Assembly: GCA_020440915.1 (NCBI GenBank)
Contig: JAGRNE010000006.1
Coordinates: forward strand, 1-35,767
Reading direction: 5' to 3'
Origin: Leptospiraceae bacterium
GTDB lineage: Bacteria; Spirochaetota; Leptospiria; Leptospirales; Leptonemataceae
DNA: 35,767 bases
Shown: piece after piece, positions 1 through 7,558 of the stretch
Layout: each line of letters opens with the position of its first letter
How positions within the stretch are numbered: the stretch's first letter is position 1
Made by a program: the position numbers and the translations under genes
Notes under the pieces: generated by a model
Database searches by the model: none
What the model was told of the DNA's origin: nothing
The model's input: only the letters and a program-made list of their open reading frames with translations

Positions 1-2
1 TT

Positions 3-104
3 TCTCCGCTGTTTGCCCTCCCGGCAACGCAGGAGGATCTTCTGGTAACACGCCAGAAGGGCGCCGAATTCTGGATCGAAAAGAAGATGCGATCCGGCTC
101 ATAA
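3..104 (+). CDS. 3' end of an unidentified protein, cut by the window edge
   Basis: One forward frame is open from base 3 to a TAA at 102-104. It encodes 33 residues ending in KKMRSGS, with a natural-looking composition (SPLFALPATQEDLL near the start, then KGAEFWIEKK). Codon choice resembles the neighbouring genes. The 5' part lies outside the window, so no family can be assigned. The gene converges on the desaturase at 139-1251. A chance open stretch of this length is possible. Confidence 0.45.
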   Translation, partial: SPLFALPATQEDLLVTRQKGAEFWIEKKMRSGS

Positions 105-105
105 A

Positions 106-121
106 CCGGACCGCGGTCTGG
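106..121. terminator. Hairpin between two convergent genes, possible terminator
   Basis: The 16 bases CCGGACCGCGGTCTGG form an almost perfect palindrome (one mismatch per arm). It sits two bases after the stop of the upstream partial gene and 17 bases before the stop of the desaturase. No T-run follows on either strand, so it is at best an atypical bidirectional terminator or an mRNA 3'-end stabiliser. Confidence 0.3.
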
Positions 122-138
122 AAAGGCAGGAATTGCAT

Positions 139-1251
139 TCAGGTTGCGGAAACAGCTTCGCGCAGTCCTTCGAGGCCGGACTGTTTGGCTTCCCGGTAGG
201 TCAGCCAGCGTCCCTTCTCTGCATCAAATAGCTTGCACTTCAGCGTGGAGCGAAAGTAGTCGCGAAAAACCGTTTTGCGCTCGATGACGTATTCGCCATA
301 TACCGATTTGATTCCTTCCAGAGCATTATTCAGATTGTAGAAGGGAATCCTGACCTGAACATGATGGGGCATGTGAATGAAGATGTTGTGAAAGAAGAAG
401 TTAAAGAAAGCCGGGATATGATAGTTCACCGTTCCGAAGAGCTGTCCGTAAGCGGGAGACCAATCCTTGCGATCCTTCCAGGGGATTTGATCGTTAATGT
501 GATGCACGTAGACTGTAAATCCCATGGTGTAGTTCCAACCAATAAAAGGCACCAGAAACATCTTGGTCCACATCCACAGACCGGCCATAGCGTCGAATCC
601 CGCTCCCTGATAAGCGCCGGACAGAAATAAGCCCGCGCTAACGCCAAGCAGGAAACCCAGGACCAGAAGCTTATCCCGAAGAGCGCCCTTTTGCGGGGCT
701 GTGTAAAGGAGCATTCCTTTGAACCATATTTCCATGAAGTAATAGGGTCCGGCGCCCACAGGCGACCAGTACAGTCGATGAAGCATTCGCTGAAAAACGT
801 TCATCTTCTGATACTGAGCCGGCGATGCAGGATGCCATACGAAATCCGACTCCAGTTTGATGGTATGACCATGGTGCACCCGATTGTGCCCGTAGCACCA
901 TTGATGGTAGGCATGCAACGATGGCAGCATGGAAATTTGACCGATCCACCAGGACAGACGCTTGGATTTAAATAGAGCGCCGTGGGCAGCATCGTGCCCG
1001 ATGACAAAGAGAGAGCTAATGCTCAGCGCTGCTAGCAACCAGAGAGGCAGAAGAAAATACCAGCTCTCTGCCACATACAATAGAGAGAAGATCGCAACAA
1101 AGACGATTATATCCCGGAAAAAATAGAGCAACCCCGGTAGGGTGGGATTCGCATAAGCGCTGGCCGGGATACTATCCTTGATGGATTTCCAGGTCAGTTT
1201 CCGTTCCGAAAACCGATGGGCCGTAACCTCATTTTGTAGTGACTGTGCCAT
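139..1251 (-). CDS. Membrane fatty acid desaturase (DesA/Δ12-like, PF00487 type)
   Basis: A 370-residue integral membrane di-iron desaturase that should introduce a double bond into lipid acyl chains using O2 and ferredoxin or a similar donor. Counted from the chosen start, the three histidine boxes are H86-DAA-H90, H122-NRV-HH127 and H293-MP-HH297, separated by hydrophobic segments near residues 42-62, 65-85, 195-215 and 230-250. The reading frame is open further upstream, to a Met at 1476, but that would overlap the divergent tetR gene. ATG 1251 has a perfect GGAGG at 1257-1261, five bases away, so it is chosen. The gene is divergent from a TetR regulator, and the space between holds a matching promoter and paired operators (see those entries). 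Regiospecificity cannot be read from sequence; the box spacing suits phospholipid-linked Δ12/ω-type enzymes better than the acyl-CoA Δ9 type seen at 28226-29374. Confidence 0.9.
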   Translation of the reverse strand: MAQSLQNEVTAHRFSERKLTWKSIKDSIPASAYANPTLPGLLYFFRDIIVFVAIFSLLYVAESWYFLLPLWLLAALSISSLFVIGHDAAHGALFKSKRLSWWIGQISMLPSLHAYHQWCYGHNRVHHGHTIKLESDFVWHPASPAQYQKMNVFQRMLHRLYWSPVGAGPYYFMEIWFKGMLLYTAPQKGALRDKLLVLGFLLGVSAGLFLSGAYQGAGFDAMAGLWMWTKMFLVPFIGWNYTMGFTVYVHHINDQIPWKDRKDWSPAYGQLFGTVNYHIPAFFNFFFHNIFIHMPHHVQVRIPFYNLNNALEGIKSVYGEYVIERKTVFRDYFRSTLKCKLFDAEKGRWLTYREAKQSGLEGLREAVSAT

Positions 1252-1262
1252 TTCTGCCTCCA

Positions 1263-1300
1263 ATCTAACAGTGTTCGACATATATTTAACCATGTTAGAT
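1263..1300. promoter_or_regulatory. Two operator-like palindromes, likely TetR binding sites
   Basis: Two imperfect 17-bp palindromes share the arm ATCTAACA/TGTTAGAT. One covers 1263-1279 (ATCTAACAGTGTTCGAC, centre 1271) and the other 1284-1300 (ATTTAACCATGTTAGAT, centre 1292). The centres are 21 bp apart, two helical turns, which would place two bound dimers on the same face. Their outermost arms also form a perfect 8-bp inverted repeat across the whole element. One site fills the spacer of the predicted desaturase promoter and the other lies just downstream of its -10, a typical repression layout. The adjacent tetR gene is the obvious ligand-controlled regulator. That assignment is inference. 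Confidence 0.55.
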
Positions 1301-1308
1301 ACCGTCAA
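1279..1308 (-). promoter_or_regulatory. Predicted sigma70-type promoter of the desaturase
   Basis: On the minus strand, TTGACG (1303-1308, five of six consensus bases) is followed after 18 bases by TATATG (1279-1284, four of six). The implied start point is about 15-20 bases upstream of the ATG at 1251. The spacer is occupied by one of the two palindromes. Confidence 0.5.
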
Positions 1309-1383
1309 CGGATTTATGGCACACTGCACCAAAAAACGGCAGAAATCACTTGTCAGCCCGGGGGCCGCAGCCAGGCTTCTGGT

Positions 1384-2010
1384 ATGCCGGCTCTGAATAA
1401 AAAGGAACGCTCCCGCCGCATTCGAGGAAGCCTGAGCCGGGAAGAGATTCTGGGAGCCGCGCTGGAAATTCTGCACCAGGAGAGCCTGGAAAAGCTGAGC
1501 ATGCGCAACATTGCCCGCAAGCTAGGATGTAGCGTGGCCAGCCCCTATGCCTACTTCAAGAGCCAGGAAGATATTGTTCGGACTCTAATCATTCAGGGCG
1601 AAGCGGATCTTACAGATCGACTTCAAAAGGCCAGACGCAGCTCCAACGACGTATTCGAGCAGCTAACCGCCATTGCCTACACCTACTGGGATTTTGCCAC
1701 CGAGAACAGGGAACTGCACCGGGTAATGTTCGGCACAACCATGGGTGGAGCCACCTATCGTCGCGTATTTCCTTCGCTACCCACCAGCTATCGGGTGTAT
1801 CTTGAGGCTCTGCGATACGCCAGCCAGACCGGCGCCATTCCTCATGGCCGGGACCAGTACCGGGCCATTGCGCGCACCATGTGGGCCTGGATGTTTGGAG
1901 TGATCACTCTGGAAATGACAGATCTGGTGCATGCAAGGCCGGGAAATCATCCCATCGAGGAAGGAATTCGGATGTTTGTGGCGCTACTGCGAAGCGGTGT
2001 GGAGATTTAG
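1384..2010 (+). CDS. TetR/AcrR-family regulator with WHG-type C-terminal domain
   Basis: A 208-residue one-component repressor. Residues about 18-65 form the N-terminal helix-turn-helix (SREEILGAALEIL, then LSMRNIARKLGCS and a recognition-helix end PYAYFKSQEDI). Residues about 90-205 are an all-helical ligand and dimer domain; the segment MWAWMFGVITLEM resembles the WHG motif of the TetR_C_33 group. The start is the first ATG in frame; the upstream AGG is only a weak ribosome site. It is divergent from a desaturase, and the shared region carries two operator-like palindromes. By analogy with DesT of Pseudomonas, a TetR protein that reads acyl-CoA saturation and controls a desaturase, it probably represses the desaturase and itself. 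The ligand is not deducible. Confidence 0.88.
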   Translation: MPALNKKERSRRIRGSLSREEILGAALEILHQESLEKLSMRNIARKLGCSVASPYAYFKSQEDIVRTLIIQGEADLTDRLQKARRSSNDVFEQLTAIAYTYWDFATENRELHRVMFGTTMGGATYRRVFPSLPTSYRVYLEALRYASQTGAIPHGRDQYRAIARTMWAWMFGVITLEMTDLVHARPGNHPIEEGIRMFVALLRSGVEI

Positions 2011-2257
2011 GGGCGGCCGGAGGCAGGCCGGGAGGCGGTGAGCCAAGAGCCGCCGGAGTCGGAGCGACCAGGGAGGGCGAGAGCTGTCGGGAGAATGTAG
2101 CATGAGCCGATGACCTTTCGAGGCAACAAGCAGTTTCTTCGGCAAGGTAGTCCTGTACCTTTTGCTGCTCCCGCCCAGACCATGAATAAACATACTGAGC
2201 CTGCTTAGCCCTTTCTGATAGCGATGAGCAGAGTTTCCGGGTGCGTACACCAGACTC

Positions 2258-2305
2258 ATCGCCTTAGTTATCGCCTTAGCTATCGGCTCCGCTATCGCAT
2301 TAGCC
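2258..2305. repeat. Four-copy 12-bp tandem repeat across the 3' end of bioA
   Basis: Units are ATCGCCTTAGTT (2258), ATCGCCTTAGCT (2270), ATCGGCTCCGCT (2282) and ATCGCATTAGCC (2294). The last unit contains the bioA stop codon (2300-2302). The rest of the 289-bp space between tetR and bioA (2011-2299) holds GC-rich short repeats and a weak CGGCC/GGCCG hairpin at 2014-2030, but no convincing gene. The 12-bp period (four codons) suggests slippage expansion at the gene end. Confidence 0.55.
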
Positions 2306-3640
2306 GCCCACGATCTCTTCCAGCGAAGACTCCAGAACTTCGTATACTGTATCCAGTTGCTCCTCCTCGATAATAAGAGGTGGCGTAAGATACACTGTAT
2401 TGGCCAGCGGGCGAATCAGAGCCCCTTTTTCAATGGATTTCGCCAGCATCTTCGGCGCGAAATCACCGGTGTAGCCGCTATCCAGATTTACGTCCAGGGC
2501 CGCCACAGAGCCAAAATACCTGCAGTTTCGCACATGCTTTCCGGCCGGGCCCTCCATAAGATTAATCAGTAAGCGCCGGTGCCATTGCTCCAGTTCCTGG
2601 ACTACTCCGTTCTGATGCAGCTCTTCAAAGATTTCCAGGCTAACAAGGGAAGCGACGCATCCGGGAGGATTGCCGGTCATGGAATGCCCATGAAATAGTG
2701 TATGCATGCGATCATCGCTGTAGAATCCCCGGTAGACCTCCTCTGAAGCAAGAGTGGCCGCAAAAGGAAAGTAGCCGCCGCTCAAACCTTTGCTCAAAGC
2801 TATGATGTCGGGCCATACCCCGGATTGTCCGAAGGCGAAATAGCTGCCCAGCCGGCCCGCGCCCACGAATACTTCATCGGCGATCAAGAACACGTCATGC
2901 TTCTTACAGAGCTCCTTCGCTTTCTTTAGATACTCAGGAGAATAAAATTTCATTCCTCCGGCCCCCTGGATCAGAGGCTCCAGGATGAATCCACAAATGG
3001 TATCCCCTTTTTCTCTAAGGAGCCGCTCCAGGTCTTCCAGCGCCGCATCGCATGCTTGCGCTTTGACTTTTCCCGCGGCAAAATCGAAATCGTCGGACGG
3101 CGAAGCCACATGAAAGACATCGAAGAGCAAAGGCTCATACATTTTATGAAAGACGCTTCGCGTTCCCACGGACATGGTACCGATGGTATCGCCGTGATAG
3201 CCATCCTTCAAAGAAATGAAGTGCCGCTTTTCGGACCGGCCATGGTTCTGGAAGAATTGAAAGGCCATCTTCAACCCGATCTCCACTGCAGTGGAACCGT
3301 TGTCGGAAAAAAAGACCCGGGGCAGAGCGTCCCCCGACTGAGCAGACAGAGCCTCACTGAGTCGCAACGCCGGCTCATGGGTCATGCCAGCATACATGGC
3401 ATGCTCCATGGTTTCCAACTGCCGGATCACCGCTTCGTTGATTCGGGGATTACAGTGGCCGTACAGATTCACCCACCAGGAGCCTACGGCATCGATAATC
3501 GGCCGATCGCCCTCGTAAAGATACACACCGGCCCCCCGGTCGATCTTGTACGGCGTATGCGCCAGTTTCATCTGCGTAAATGGCTGCCAGGCGTGATTGT
3601 CATGAATTCGCTTCAGGTTGCCTTCCAGACTGCTTTCCAT
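2300..3640 (-). CDS. bioA: Adenosylmethionine-8-amino-7-oxononanoate aminotransferase
   Basis: A 446-residue class III PLP aminotransferase that transfers the amino group of S-adenosylmethionine to KAPA, giving DAPA in biotin synthesis. BioA landmarks are present: WQPFTQM at 18-24, GSWWVNLYGH (53-62) with the substrate-site Trp pair, DNGSTAVE (113-120) binding the PLP phosphate, DGYHGDT (146-152), ADEV with Asp255 under the pyridine ring, and ALSKGLSGGY with the Schiff-base Lys284. The tryptophan pair and the WQPFTQM block separate it from ornithine and GABA aminotransferases. Escherichia coli BioA has PYTSM where this protein has PFTQM. No other biotin gene is in the window. No Shine-Dalgarno is visible at ATG 3640; it is the only good Met near the family start. 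Confidence 0.93.
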   Translation of the reverse strand: MESSLEGNLKRIHDNHAWQPFTQMKLAHTPYKIDRGAGVYLYEGDRPIIDAVGSWWVNLYGHCNPRINEAVIRQLETMEHAMYAGMTHEPALRLSEALSAQSGDALPRVFFSDNGSTAVEIGLKMAFQFFQNHGRSEKRHFISLKDGYHGDTIGTMSVGTRSVFHKMYEPLLFDVFHVASPSDDFDFAAGKVKAQACDAALEDLERLLREKGDTICGFILEPLIQGAGGMKFYSPEYLKKAKELCKKHDVFLIADEVFVGAGRLGSYFAFGQSGVWPDIIALSKGLSGGYFPFAATLASEEVYRGFYSDDRMHTLFHGHSMTGNPPGCVASLVSLEIFEELHQNGVVQELEQWHRRLLINLMEGPAGKHVRNCRYFGSVAALDVNLDSGYTGDFAPKMLAKSIEKGALIRPLANTVYLTPPLIIEEEQLDTVYEVLESSLEEIVGG

Positions 3641-3731
3641 GGGTATATGGTGAAAGCGGCGCGCGCAGAGCCAAGTAAAAAGGGAGCGAAAAAAGATGGG
3701 AGGTTGAGATCCGGACTCCTTTGCTAATACT

Positions 3732-4124
3732 ATGCAACTGGATCTAGTTTCCTATCTGAATGAAGGGCCGCGGATGGCGCTGGTAGGAGCCACCAATAAT
3801 TCTACCAAGTTTGGCAACATCATCTTCCGGGATATGACTTCCAAAGGATACGATGTTGTTCCCATCAATCCGAAGGCCACCACAGTGAACGATGTGCAGG
3901 CCTATCCGGACCTGGGAGCGGCCAGCAAGGATCATGACATAGGCCTGGTGGTCTATGTGGTGCCGCCCAAATTAACGCTGCAAAGCCTTCAGGAAGCCAG
4001 GGATCTGGGCCTCAAGAAAGTCTGGGTGCAGCCTGGAGCCGGCAATCCCGATGTTCGCAAATACCTGGATGAAAATGAGTTTGAGTATCTGATGGATGCC
4101 TGCGTCATGGTCGAAAGCCGATAG
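3732..4124 (+). CDS. CoA-binding (YccU-like) Rossmann-fold protein
   Basis: A 130-residue single-domain protein. The fold signature is RMALVGATNNSTKFGN (nucleotide-binding loop, about residues 14-29), followed by DVVPINPKATTVND, LVVYVVPPKLTL, KVWVQPGAGNPDV and a C-terminal DACVMVE. These are hallmarks of the CoA_binding_2 family, related to the CoA-binding domain of succinyl-CoA synthetase alpha. Members such as YccU bind CoA but lack a proven enzymatic role. The gene is divergent from bioA (91-bp gap) and is followed after 27 bp by the cyclophilin gene on the same strand. No ribosome site is evident at the ATG. Confidence 0.85.
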   Translation: MQLDLVSYLNEGPRMALVGATNNSTKFGNIIFRDMTSKGYDVVPINPKATTVNDVQAYPDLGAASKDHDIGLVVYVVPPKLTLQSLQEARDLGLKKVWVQPGAGNPDVRKYLDENEFEYLMDACVMVESR

Positions 4125-4151
4125 GCAATCCAGACAAAGGGGCGATCCGTA

Positions 4152-4910
4152 ATGCGAATCCCAGCCATCTCTCTGAAATCAGCAATCCTCATACCAGCTC
4201 TGCTTATTTCTTTTTTTCTCCAATGCGGAGCGAATGTTCCCGATAGAAAAGGAATGTTTGCAGTCATTCATACAGATAAAGGCGATCTAGTTGTAGAACT
4301 CTACCCCGAGGCCGCTCCCAGGACCGTAGAGAATTTCACGAAACTTTCCAGGGACGGCTTCTACGATGGTATCATCTTTCACCGCGTCATCCCTCAATTC
4401 ATGGCCCAGACCGGCGATCCAGAAGGCACAGGCCGAGGCGGTCCCGGTTACAAGTTCGAAGATGAAATCAGCGCAGCAGCTCTGGGTCTGGACAAGCAGA
4501 AGGCCGGCGAAGGCGGCTACTATGACAGACAGATAACCCAGATGGTAGTGGATCAACTGGGAATCACATCTCAGGAAGAATACAATCGACGAATGAATGA
4601 AGTGCGCCGCGAAGTCCAGGCGCTTTCTCAAAAAAGCGCCGAAGAGGTGCTCACCATGGCCGGCTATTCGTATAAGAATGAACTTCCTTCCGTTCCAGGG
4701 AAGAAAGGAGCCCTGGGCATGGCAAACTCCGGGCCCAATACAAACGGCTCCCAGTTCTTCATCAACCAGGTGGCCACTCCTCATTTGAACGGACTGCATA
4801 CCTTCTTTGGTCAACTGGAAGACGAAAGCTTTCCGGTGCTGGACAAGATCATCGAAGCCGGCAACGGAAAGTCCAAAATCGAAAGCATCGAAATCGTAGA
4901 TAAGCGCTAG
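4152..4910 (+). CDS. Cyclophilin-type peptidyl-prolyl isomerase, predicted lipoprotein
   Basis: A 252-residue PPIase. Residues 1-25 are a lipoprotein signal: basic start, hydrophobic core, then FFLQC with Cys25 as the likely lipidated residue, a spirochaete-style lipobox. The mature part is a cyclophilin domain: GDLVVELYPEAAPRTVENF (44-62), FHRVIPQFMAQTGD with catalytic Arg78 (76-89), and GALGMANSGPNTNGSQFFI (186-204). Between the GYKFEDE strand and this last block is an extra stretch of about 70 residues (108-180), rich in charged and helix-forming residues (Tyr-Tyr-Asp, then QEEYNRRMNEV), absent from compact cyclophilins. An AAAGGGG lies about nine bases before the ATG. It probably acts on folding of envelope proteins from a membrane anchor. 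Confidence 0.9.
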   Translation: MRIPAISLKSAILIPALLISFFLQCGANVPDRKGMFAVIHTDKGDLVVELYPEAAPRTVENFTKLSRDGFYDGIIFHRVIPQFMAQTGDPEGTGRGGPGYKFEDEISAAALGLDKQKAGEGGYYDRQITQMVVDQLGITSQEEYNRRMNEVRREVQALSQKSAEEVLTMAGYSYKNELPSVPGKKGALGMANSGPNTNGSQFFINQVATPHLNGLHTFFGQLEDESFPVLDKIIEAGNGKSKIESIEIVDKR

Positions 4911-5128
4911 GTTGCTGCACGCGGGGGCCCTTCGCACAGCGCTTTCCCCGGTACTGGTGGAAGTTCGACGATGGAAGTGGCCCCGGGCGCTCTCAGATGG
5001 GCCCAGCCCCAGAAAGGTCTCCAGAAAGGCTGCCGTAGCAAATGCAATCTGTGCCGTTTTCGCCTATCTCCATCAGCCGGCATTTTGCCTCATAAAGGAA
5101 TCGGGACGATGCTGGAACAGGCCAATCC

Positions 5129-5518
5129 ATGGAACTTGAATCGCAAACATCCTTGCTGGCGCTACATTACTTCTTCCAGATTTTTCACGTTTCGCTGATC
5201 CTGTTCAATCTCTTCGGCTGGGCCTGGAAAGTGGCCCGGCCCTGGAATCTGGCCAGCCTTCTGCTTACGGGCGCCAGCTGGATCCTGCTTGCCCCGTTCT
5301 TTGGTTTTGGATACTGTCCACTAACGGACTGGCATTATGAAGTCCTGAGGCAGCTGGGCCATTTCGATTTGCCGAATTCCTATATTGCTTATCTCGTAGA
5401 ATCCATCACGAGCATTCGTCCTTCGGCCACGGCTACCGATGTGGCCACCGGTAGCTGTTACATCGCTTCTCTACTCCTGAGCATATACCTGAACCTGCGC
5501 GATCGCAGGACTGCTTGA
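5129..5518 (+). CDS. Small membrane protein, DUF2784-like
   Basis: A 129-residue protein with about four hydrophobic segments (residues 10-30, 38-58, 80-95 and 105-122). The central block FGFGYCPLTDWHYEV next to a membrane segment, with FHVSLILFNLFGW near the start, resembles the DUF2784 family of small inner-membrane proteins. No function is known for that family and none is proposed here. It stands alone: 218 bp after the cyclophilin gene (that gap holds no convincing gene) and convergent with the photolyase. Only a weak AGG precedes the ATG. Confidence 0.75.
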   Translation: MELESQTSLLALHYFFQIFHVSLILFNLFGWAWKVARPWNLASLLLTGASWILLAPFFGFGYCPLTDWHYEVLRQLGHFDLPNSYIAYLVESITSIRPSATATDVATGSCYIASLLLSIYLNLRDRRTA

Positions 5519-5694
5519 GCGACCAGGGCTTCGCAGACCGCCCTGGCCATGCAAAACGAGCAGTCGAGAAAGAAAAGCAATGCGAACAAACTGGAGAGAT
5601 AAGTTCCATCTATCCGAGCACAGAAAATAGACCGAAGGGATCGCCAGATTTGCAGATTGAGATAAACTCGCTTCTGTCGGGCAAGCCTCAGAGG

Positions 5695-5716
5695 GCTCGG
5701 GAGGCTGTTCCCGAGC
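5695..5716. terminator. Hairpin between convergent genes
   Basis: GCTCGGG (5695-5701) pairs with CCCGAGC (5710-5716) across an 8-base loop, 18 bases past the end of the photolyase. No T-run flanks it on either strand, so it is a candidate bidirectional terminator or 3' stabiliser only. Confidence 0.35.
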
Positions 5717-5733
5717 GAATGACTATGGACTTC

Positions 5734-7428
5734 TTAGAGCAGAGTTCCCTGATTTCCGAAGCGCTCCAGGTATTCTTTTAATCGCACCTTCTTTCTGGTT
5801 TGCTCGGAACTCATGTAACGAATCTTGCCGAACACATCCCTTTCCTGCCAGGGACGATCGAAGCGCCCAAAAATCCAGAAAACGCCACTGTAGCTGTTAG
5901 GATTTCTGCCATCGATGCTGTATTTGTTGTTCAGATGCAGTGCAGTTTCCAGGGCCTGCTTCGGACTTTTACTCCATTCCAGGATTTTCTTTCCCCAGAG
6001 CATTCGCAAATAGTTATGAATTCGCCCGGCTTGCATTAGCTCTCTTTGAGCCGCATTCCAGATCTCGTCGTAGGTAGAGGCGCTTTCCAGTTGTGATAGA
6101 TCGTACAGATGCTCTCGCTTATCTTTCTGGTGCTCTTTCAAGGTGCGCAACGCCCAGTCCGGCAGGGATTCGTATTTGTCAAAGTCTGTGCGATGATGAC
6201 AGAAGTGATAGCCGGTTTCGCGCCAGGTCAATGCCTCGTCCAGAAAAGCATCCACCTCCGGCGGGCCAGGAAAAAATCCCCGGGACCCATTGTTGTAAAC
6301 CAGGGCCCGACAACGATCCTCCAGGTCATACTTGCCCAGAATGTCCCGCACCACCTCATGAATGCTAATCTTTCCAAAGTGCAGATACGGCGAAAGACCG
6401 CTGGTAGCGCCCGCATCGGGATGATTTCTTTGCTCGGGGTAGCGATGCATCTGTTCAATGAAATGCATCGATTGCGCTCGCGCAGCAGCCGAGCTGCCCG
6501 AAATGGAAAGTATGCCTACCTGGTCGTCCAGGCCAAACCCGCTCAGGGCTTCCCTGCGCTCCTCCGGGTTTGCCGGACCTTCGGACGCGCGAATTGCCCC
6601 CCTTGATTCAACGTCCGAGGACAAAGAAAACCTGGACCAGCGACGAAGCATAGTATGGGAGCGCAGCAATGGAGTCAAAAAAAGCCGGGGCAAGTCGAGA
6701 TCCGGCAAGGAGAGAGGGTACTTTTTCTTGCGACTCCTTATTGGATTCTCTTCGGGAAAATCGGCGAAGCAACGAGCGAACTTCTTCTGTAAGGTCTTAC
6801 GGAAAATGTAGGCGGAGTACGGGTCGGATTGGGTCTCCTGTAACGGAATGATTCCGTTCGCATCCACTGTAACAAATGGGGGCGGGCCGTCGCCTTGCGG
6901 GAGACCAGCACCTTCCTGAAGTTGTCGCATCAGGGCGCGATTCTGTCCCGGTACAATAAAGGCGGGAAATTCATCGCTCACCACCGCTGCTGCATGTTTG
7001 CAGAGATTGGCCAGAAATCCTTTCGCCTCCTCTGCATCGATGGCCACAAAAGGCAGATAATGCGCTGCGCCGGGCAGGGCCTTCATGGCCTGCACGGCCG
7101 ATTTAATATCAGAGCCTGCACGGTCAGAAAGATCGGAAGGAAATAGTAAACCACCGGTTTTCTCGAAGTGCTGCCAGTGCTCGGCCATCCCATCCAGGAT
7201 AAAGGAATGAAAGCGAAAGCTTGCATGGGGGTAATCCGGCCGCAGTCCTTCGTAAACAAGTAGGGGCAGGTCCAGGCTTTCCGCCAGATGCGCCGCATGT
7301 TGCAGGGCATGGTTGTGATTCAGTCGACGATGAATCTGCATCCAATAGAGGACAAACCGCCCCTGATTTCTGGCTTCGCCGTTGATGCGAACGAAAAGTC
7401 GATTGCTTGGAGCGGGCTGGACGGGCAT
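5734..7428 (-). CDS. Class II CPD photolyase
   Basis: A 564-residue light-driven enzyme that splits cyclobutane pyrimidine dimers using reduced FAD. The N-terminal alpha/beta domain begins with GRFVLYWMQIHRRLNHNHAL, the class II counterpart of the YWMQRDQR opening. The C-terminal FAD-binding helical domain contains SGLSPYLHFGKIS, then a class II run including ETGYHFCHH, YDLSQLESASTYDEIWNAAQ, LRMLWGKKILEWSKSP, LNNKYSIDGRNPNSY and VFGKIRYMS. These blocks are typical of class II rather than class I photolyases or cryptochromes. The length is somewhat above the usual 450-500 residues because of a middle segment around residues 180-310. A GGAGAG is 10-12 bases before ATG 7428. It stands alone, 130 bp from the phosphofructokinase gene upstream. 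Confidence 0.92.
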   Translation of the reverse strand: MPVQPAPSNRLFVRINGEARNQGRFVLYWMQIHRRLNHNHALQHAAHLAESLDLPLLVYEGLRPDYPHASFRFHSFILDGMAEHWQHFEKTGGLLFPSDLSDRAGSDIKSAVQAMKALPGAAHYLPFVAIDAEEAKGFLANLCKHAAAVVSDEFPAFIVPGQNRALMRQLQEGAGLPQGDGPPPFVTVDANGIIPLQETQSDPYSAYIFRKTLQKKFARCFADFPEENPIRSRKKKYPLSLPDLDLPRLFLTPLLRSHTMLRRWSRFSLSSDVESRGAIRASEGPANPEERREALSGFGLDDQVGILSISGSSAAARAQSMHFIEQMHRYPEQRNHPDAGATSGLSPYLHFGKISIHEVVRDILGKYDLEDRCRALVYNNGSRGFFPGPPEVDAFLDEALTWRETGYHFCHHRTDFDKYESLPDWALRTLKEHQKDKREHLYDLSQLESASTYDEIWNAAQRELMQAGRIHNYLRMLWGKKILEWSKSPKQALETALHLNNKYSIDGRNPNSYSGVFWIFGRFDRPWQERDVFGKIRYMSSEQTRKKVRLKEYLERFGNQGTLL

Positions 7429-7558
7429 TGTTCTTCTTCTCTCCGGTGGATTCTCTTCCGCACTACGAAATGGTCACCGACCGATATTGCGAATCCTTCC
7501 GCCGGCCAAATAAACTCAAGAAACCCTGGCCCCGCCGCCCGCCTTTATGCTTATCCCA

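Noticed and set aside
1252-1476. N-terminal extension of the first desaturase
   Set aside because: It would overlap the divergent tetR gene and cover the promoter and operators; ATG 1251 has a perfect GGAGG.
3056-3727. Long forward frame of 223 codons opposite bioA
   Set aside because: It lies antisense to a convincing bioA gene, with a composition rich in His, Arg and Gly and no recognisable domain; a shadow frame.
4287-4937. Reverse frame of 216 codons opposite the cyclophilin gene
   Set aside because: Antisense shadow of a clear PPIase; no motif.
4912-5128. Small forward frames between the cyclophilin and the DUF2784-like gene
   Set aside because: Two overlapping frames of about 75 codons compete, neither with sensible composition or ribosome site.
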